Notes under the pieces: generated by a model | The model's database searches: none | The model's input: the letters and a program-made list of their open reading frames with translations, nothing else | Told to the model about the DNA's origin: nothing | Part shown: in pieces, positions 6,005 to 8,967 of the stretch | How the letters are laid out: each line of letters begins with the position of its first letter | How positions within the stretch are numbered: the stretch's first letter is position 1 | Origin: Candidatus Aerophobota bacterium | GTDB lineage: Bacteria; Aerophobota; Aerophobia; Aerophobales; B3-G15 | Direction of reading: 5' to 3' | Length of the DNA: 8,967 nucleotides | NCBI GenBank assembly: GCA_030607715.1 | Contig: JAUWJM010000062.1 | Span: forward strand, 1 to 8,967 | Program-made: the position numbers and the translations under genes

Positions 6005-6817
6005 ATGATAAATCTCATTATCTATAGGAAGTACATAAAGCTGTTAATTTGTAGGTTTATGGTGGGGGTTATTGTAAAAATTGTTATTGAACAAACCGCG
6101 TACGGAGTAGTTAGAAAGTACGTACTTTTAAGTTTGGTAATCCACAGATTGTTTTACAGATTTTTCTTTCAAGAATTCCTCTGGCGTACTATAGTGATAA
6201 AAATCCCCGTTTGGTTCACCTGGCTAACTCTACTCCTTATCTGCAAAAGTAGCAGAATCACCATCGTGGGAGAGGAGAATCTAAAAAAGATTGAAAAAAA
6301 ACAGAGGGTGATCTTTGCCATCTATCACGGGCATTATACATTGCTGCTTGCTTCTCTTCGCACGACCAACGCGGTGACACTAGTTCATTGGTCCTTTCGG
6401 GGAAACTACATAGCTCAATTATTCTCTACCTTTAACTACCGTATAGTGCGAACATCTCGAGGTGGAATGGCACTACGAGAACTCATTGAGATGATTAAAC
6501 AGGGTTATTCAGGATTTATCGCTGTTGATGGTCCCCAAGGACCAGCTCGAAAAACTAAACCGGGGATAATCTACATTGCCCAGAAAACCGGAGCCAAGAT
6601 TGTCCCTATGATATTGGAGGCTCACAGAGGACTCATATTGAGGAGACGATGGGATAATCATTTTATTCCCCTCCCTTTCAATAACATTACCGTGCTTCTT
6701 GGTGAATCCATAGACGTGGAGCCCGATGATTCTCTCAAAGCGAAAGGAGAGGAAGTAAATAGCTCTCTTCTCAAATTAACCAAAAAAAAGAAAGGGAGCA
6801 TCCTTTCTCTCAAATAG
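6005..6817 (+). CDS. DUF374-family lysophospholipid acyltransferase-like protein
   Basis: The core of this 270-residue protein matches the DUF374 group of the lysophospholipid acyltransferase superfamily. These are membrane-associated proteins thought to transfer acyl groups in lipid or lipid A-like metabolism. FAIYHGHYTLLL (104-115) holds the family histidine (usually WHGR). RTSRGGMALREL (149-160), VDGPQGPARKTKPGIIYIAQ (174-193) and KTGAKIVPMI follow in the usual order. A hydrophobic stretch at about 63-80 may anchor it to the membrane. The N-terminus is about 60 residues longer than I expect for the family and is poorly recognisable. The ATG at 6005 has AAAGG only three bases away; an in-frame ATG at 6059 and a GTG at 6194 are possible alternatives, but neither has a convincing ribosome site. 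It stands alone between non-coding regions. The substrate is unknown. Confidence 0.8.
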   Translation: MINLIIYRKYIKLLICRFMVGVIVKIVIEQTAYGVVRKYVLLSLVIHRLFYRFFFQEFLWRTIVIKIPVWFTWLTLLLICKSSRITIVGEENLKKIEKKQRVIFAIYHGHYTLLLASLRTTNAVTLVHWSFRGNYIAQLFSTFNYRIVRTSRGGMALRELIEMIKQGYSGFIAVDGPQGPARKTKPGIIYIAQKTGAKIVPMILEAHRGLILRRRWDNHFIPLPFNNITVLLGESIDVEPDDSLKAKGEEVNSSLLKLTKKKKGSILSLK

Positions 6818-6899
6818 CCACCAGGATAATTCTCGTTTTAGTGCGGATTTCCTCTCCCGATAAGACTTTAATCCTCCCTTTTTTTAACCATTGCCTCTT

Positions 6900-6932
6900 A
6901 TATGTCACCTTCCATATAAAAGTATGACATAT
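6900..6932. promoter_or_regulatory. 8-bp inverted repeat upstream of argH
   Basis: ATATGTCA (6900-6907) is the exact inverse of TGACATAT (6925-6932), with a 17-base centre that includes CATATAAA. It could be a split operator or a weak hairpin. It lies about 35 bases before the candidate argH -35 box. The assignment as a regulatory site is inference. Confidence 0.35.
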
Positions 6933-6950
6933 TTACTTTACATTAACAGA

Positions 6951-6964
6951 ATTTGATATCAAAT
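6951..6964. promoter_or_regulatory. 14-bp perfect palindrome next to the argH promoter
   Basis: ATTTGATATCAAAT is a perfect palindrome that ends two bases before the candidate -35 hexamer. This is a typical position for a dimeric repressor or activator. It does not clearly match the arginine-repressor box consensus that I know, so the regulator is not named. Confidence 0.45.
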
Positions 6965-6966
6965 CC

Positions 6967-6994
6967 TTGACTTAATTCCCTTTTTTGATAGATT
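6967..6994 (+). promoter_or_regulatory. Candidate promoter for argH-lysA
   Basis: TTGACT (6967-6972) matches five of six -35 positions. TAGATT (6989-6994), 16 bases later, matches four of six -10 positions. A start near 7001 would leave a leader of only about 20 bases before the argH ATG at 7021. This still includes the AAGGTGAGG ribosome binding region. Confidence 0.45.
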
Positions 6995-7020
6995 TAATAA
7001 CATATAAGGTGAGGTGGGGG

Positions 7021-8391
7021 ATGAATCTTTGGGATGGAAGATTTAAAGAAGCTACCAACAGTTTAGTTAAGAAGTTTACTTCATCTATTTCTATAGATAA
7101 AAAGCTTTATTCCTACGATATTCAAGGGAGTATTGCCCATGTAAAAATGTTAGCCAAGTGTAAAATTGTAGCCAAAGATGAAGCTGAAAGAATTATTAAG
7201 GCTTTAAATTCCATAGATGAGGATATAAAGAAGGGGGAAATTAATCTTACTGAAAAAGAAGACATTCATATGGCAATAGAGGAGGAGCTGATTAAAAGAG
7301 AAGGAAAAACAGGAGAAAGACTTCATACTGCCCGTTCCAGAAATGACCAGATAGCCCTTGATGAGAGGCTTTACTTAAGAGAAAAAATAGAGGATATTGA
7401 AAATTTAATCCTGAAGTTTCAGAGAACTCTTTTAAAGTTAGCTGAAGAAAATAAAGCTGTCATTCTTCCTGGCTATACCCATCTTCAGTATGCTCAGCCA
7501 CTTTTTTTCTCTCATTATATCTTAGCTTATTTCTGGATGATACAACGTGATAAAGATCGTTTTAAAGACTGCTACAAAAGAGTTAATATAATGCCCCTGG
7601 GAGCAGGAGCCTTAGCTGGAACATCTCTTCCCATTGACCGAGATTATGTAGCCGAGCTTTTAAAATTCCCTCGCATTACTGAAAATAGTGTGGATACAGT
7701 GAGTGATAGAGATTATATAATTGAAGCTTTAGCCTGCCTTTGCCTTTTAATGATGCATCTTTCTCGGCTTTGTGAGGATCTAATCCTTTTCTCATCCCCT
7801 GCTTTTTTCTTTATAGAAATAAGCGATGCCTTTACTACAGGTTCAAGTCTTATGCCTCAAAAGAAAAATCCTGATGTTTTAGAGCTTATCAGAGGGAAAA
7901 CAGGTAAGGTCTATGGATTTTTATTTTCCTTTCTTATTACAATGAAAGCTCTTCCTCTTTCCTATAATAAAGATATGCAGGAAGATAAATTTGCCCTATT
8001 CCAATCTATAGAAGAGGTTGAGAAAAGTCTAAAAATCTGCATTCTAATATTAAATAACTTAAATATAAATAAGGAGCAGATGGAGGAAAAAGCTAAAGAA
8101 GGTTTCTTTGCTGCCACAGATTTAGTAGAGTATTTGGTAGAAAAAGGAGCTCCTTTTCGAGGAGCACACCAAATAGTAGGTAAAATAGTTAGATACTGCC
8201 TGGAAAAAGAGAAAAAATTTCAAGATTTAACTATAAAAGAGTATCAAAGTTTCTCTCCTCTTTTTGAAGCTAAAGTTAAACAGAGAACAATCTTAAAAAG
8301 ATGCGTGGAAAACAAAGAATCATCTGGAGGCACGGGAAGAAAAAGTGTAGAAAAGCAAATAAAACTTGCCAAGGAAATTTTAGAGAAATGA
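7021..8391 (+). CDS. argH: Argininosuccinate lyase
   Basis: This enzyme splits argininosuccinate into arginine and fumarate, the final step of arginine synthesis, as a cytoplasmic homotetramer of the fumarase/aspartase superfamily. The protein is 456 residues, normal for the family. MNLWDGRF at the start is the expected N-terminus and is preceded by AAGGTGAGG six bases upstream. For this reason I reject an in-frame TTG at 6985 and place the start at 7021. HTARSRNDQ (102-110), PGYTHLQYAQP (150-160, with His154) and the superfamily signature GSSLMPQKKNPD (274-285, with the catalytic serine in the mobile loop) are intact. SSGGTGRKSVEKQ near the C-terminus is also typical. It precedes lysA by 88 bases that hold a repeat. 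argG is not in the window. Confidence 0.97.
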   Translation: MNLWDGRFKEATNSLVKKFTSSISIDKKLYSYDIQGSIAHVKMLAKCKIVAKDEAERIIKALNSIDEDIKKGEINLTEKEDIHMAIEEELIKREGKTGERLHTARSRNDQIALDERLYLREKIEDIENLILKFQRTLLKLAEENKAVILPGYTHLQYAQPLFFSHYILAYFWMIQRDKDRFKDCYKRVNIMPLGAGALAGTSLPIDRDYVAELLKFPRITENSVDTVSDRDYIIEALACLCLLMMHLSRLCEDLILFSSPAFFFIEISDAFTTGSSLMPQKKNPDVLELIRGKTGKVYGFLFSFLITMKALPLSYNKDMQEDKFALFQSIEEVEKSLKICILILNNLNINKEQMEEKAKEGFFAATDLVEYLVEKGAPFRGAHQIVGKIVRYCLEKEKKFQDLTIKEYQSFSPLFEAKVKQRTILKRCVENKESSGGTGRKSVEKQIKLAKEILEK

Positions 8392-8465
8392 ACCACAGAT
8401 TAAACCACAGATTAACACAAAGAAAAAATATCAGCGATAATCAGCCTCCATCTGTGGCTAAATAA
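8391..8465. repeat. Dispersed repeat, copy 2, with terminal inverted repeats
   Basis: The element starts with two tandem copies of AACCACAGATTAA (8391-8403 and 8403-8415, sharing one base). It ends with ATCTGTGG (8450-8457), the exact inverse of CCACAGAT (8393-8400), so it is a small inverted-repeat element of about 70 bases. It begins on the last base of the argH stop. Bases 8406-8421 match copy 1 at 4926-4941 in 15 of 16 positions. It may be a short non-autonomous element or a REP-type repeat. No coding capacity is visible. Confidence 0.6.
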
Positions 8466-8479
8466 TCGCAAGGGAAAAA

Positions 8480-8967
8480 ATGAGTCAATTTGACTATCTT
8501 AATAATGAGCTTTGTTGTGAAAATGTTTCTATCCTAAATATTGCCAAAAAAGTGAAAACTCCTTTTTACATTTATAGTTACCACTCTCTGGTAGAGAATT
8601 TCACTCGATTGCAGAAAGCTTTCAGTTCTCTATCGCCCCTTATATGTTACTCTTTAAAGGCTAATTCTAACCTTGCGCTTTCTCGTATTCTTACTCATCA
8701 AGGAGCAGGATGCGATGTTGTATCTGGAGGAGAGCTATATCAGGCTCTTAAAGCTGGATTTTCTCCAAAAAAAATAGTCTTTGCTGGGGTAGGGAAAACC
8801 TCAGAAGAAATAAAGGAGGGCCTTAAAGAGAACATCCTTATGTTTAATGTAGAATCTGAAGGGGAACTTAACCAGATTTCCTGTATAGCTAAAAAATTAG
8901 GGAAAGTGGCTCCTGTATCTTTGCGGATAAACCCGGATATAGATGCCCATACTCACCCGTATATTAC
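8480..8967 (+). CDS. lysA: Diaminopimelate decarboxylase, C-terminus cut by window edge
   Basis: This PLP enzyme decarboxylates meso-diaminopimelate to L-lysine, the last step of the pathway that also feeds peptidoglycan synthesis. I translated 162 codons up to the right edge. TPFYIYSYHSL (27-37) is the usual N-terminal motif. CYSLKANSN (56-64) contains the PLP-binding Lys60. GAGCDVVSGGELYQALKAGF and RINPDIDAHTHPYIT at the window end are diagnostic of the alanine racemase-like barrel of LysA. ADC-type relatives such as ornithine or carboxynorspermidine decarboxylase are less likely because of the RINPD-THPYI motif. The ATG is preceded by AAGGG five bases upstream. Pairing of argH with lysA, often followed by dap genes, is known in several bacterial groups, so dapF or dapA may follow outside the window. 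Confidence 0.94.
   Translation, partial: MSQFDYLNNELCCENVSILNIAKKVKTPFYIYSYHSLVENFTRLQKAFSSLSPLICYSLKANSNLALSRILTHQGAGCDVVSGGELYQALKAGFSPKKIVFAGVGKTSEEIKEGLKENILMFNVESEGELNQISCIAKKLGKVAPVSLRINPDIDAHTHPYI

Noticed and set aside
6090..6130. Possible group II intron domain V around GTACGGAGTAG and GTACGTAC
   Set aside because: The needed 5' and 3' strands do not pair as in domain V, there is no reverse transcriptase frame nearby, and the signal is explained by a simple palindrome.
6845..6885. Intrinsic terminator after the DUF374 gene (GGATT with AATCC followed by a T-run at 6879-6885)
   Set aside because: The stem is only five base pairs around a 20-base loop and is separated from the T-run, so it is too weak to call.
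6985..7020. TTG start at 6985 for argH
   Set aside because: The added 12 residues do not belong to the family N-terminus, and they overlap the candidate -10 box. AAGGTGAGG precedes the ATG at 7021.
8391..8465. CRISPR-like array from the repeated AACCACAGATTAA
   Set aside because: There are only two adjacent units with no spacers and no cas genes; it fits a short dispersed repeat better.

Overview
The window is AT-rich bacterial chromosome with normal core-metabolism genes, short intergenic spaces and several dispersed palindromic repeats. No marker fixes the species. The gene order, a fused shikimate kinase/3-dehydroquinate synthase and the metagenome-like repeats suggest a poorly cultured bacterial lineage or a Thermotoga/Clostridia-like relative. 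This placement is inference only.

Left half (1-4885, minus strand): an aromatic amino acid operon, transcribed from right to left as aroE, aroC, aroKB (fusion), aroQ and pheA. pheA runs off the left edge. Together these genes supply 3-dehydroquinate synthase, dehydroquinase, shikimate dehydrogenase, shikimate kinase and chorismate synthase, plus chorismate mutase/prephenate dehydratase toward phenylalanine. DAHP synthase and EPSP synthase are not in the window. The last three genes are coupled by 4-base ATGA overlaps. aroE/aroC and aroC/aroKB are separated by 109 and 143 bases. The second gap holds a REP-like cluster of hairpins.

Centre (4886-6984): a divergent intergenic region carries a probable minus-strand promoter for aroE and a textbook plus-strand promoter (TTGACA, 16 bases, TATAAT). 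The plus-strand promoter is about 200 bases upstream of a small single-RRM RNA-binding protein, so that gene appears to have a long leader ending in a perfect 11-bp hairpin beside its ribosome binding site. A 366-base non-coding stretch follows, whose second half can fold into nested helices. Next comes a DUF374-family acyltransferase-like protein with an uncertain start.

Right side (6985-8967, plus strand): argH (argininosuccinate lyase) lies behind a candidate promoter with a 14-bp palindrome. It is followed by lysA (diaminopimelate decarboxylase), cut by the right edge. A second copy of a dispersed repeat, also seen upstream of aroE, fills the argH-lysA gap. The window therefore combines aromatic, arginine and lysine/peptidoglycan precursor synthesis with one RNA-binding and one membrane-lipid gene. 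I see no defence system, CRISPR array, transposase, tRNA or rRNA. The least explained parts are the two non-coding regions around the RRM gene.
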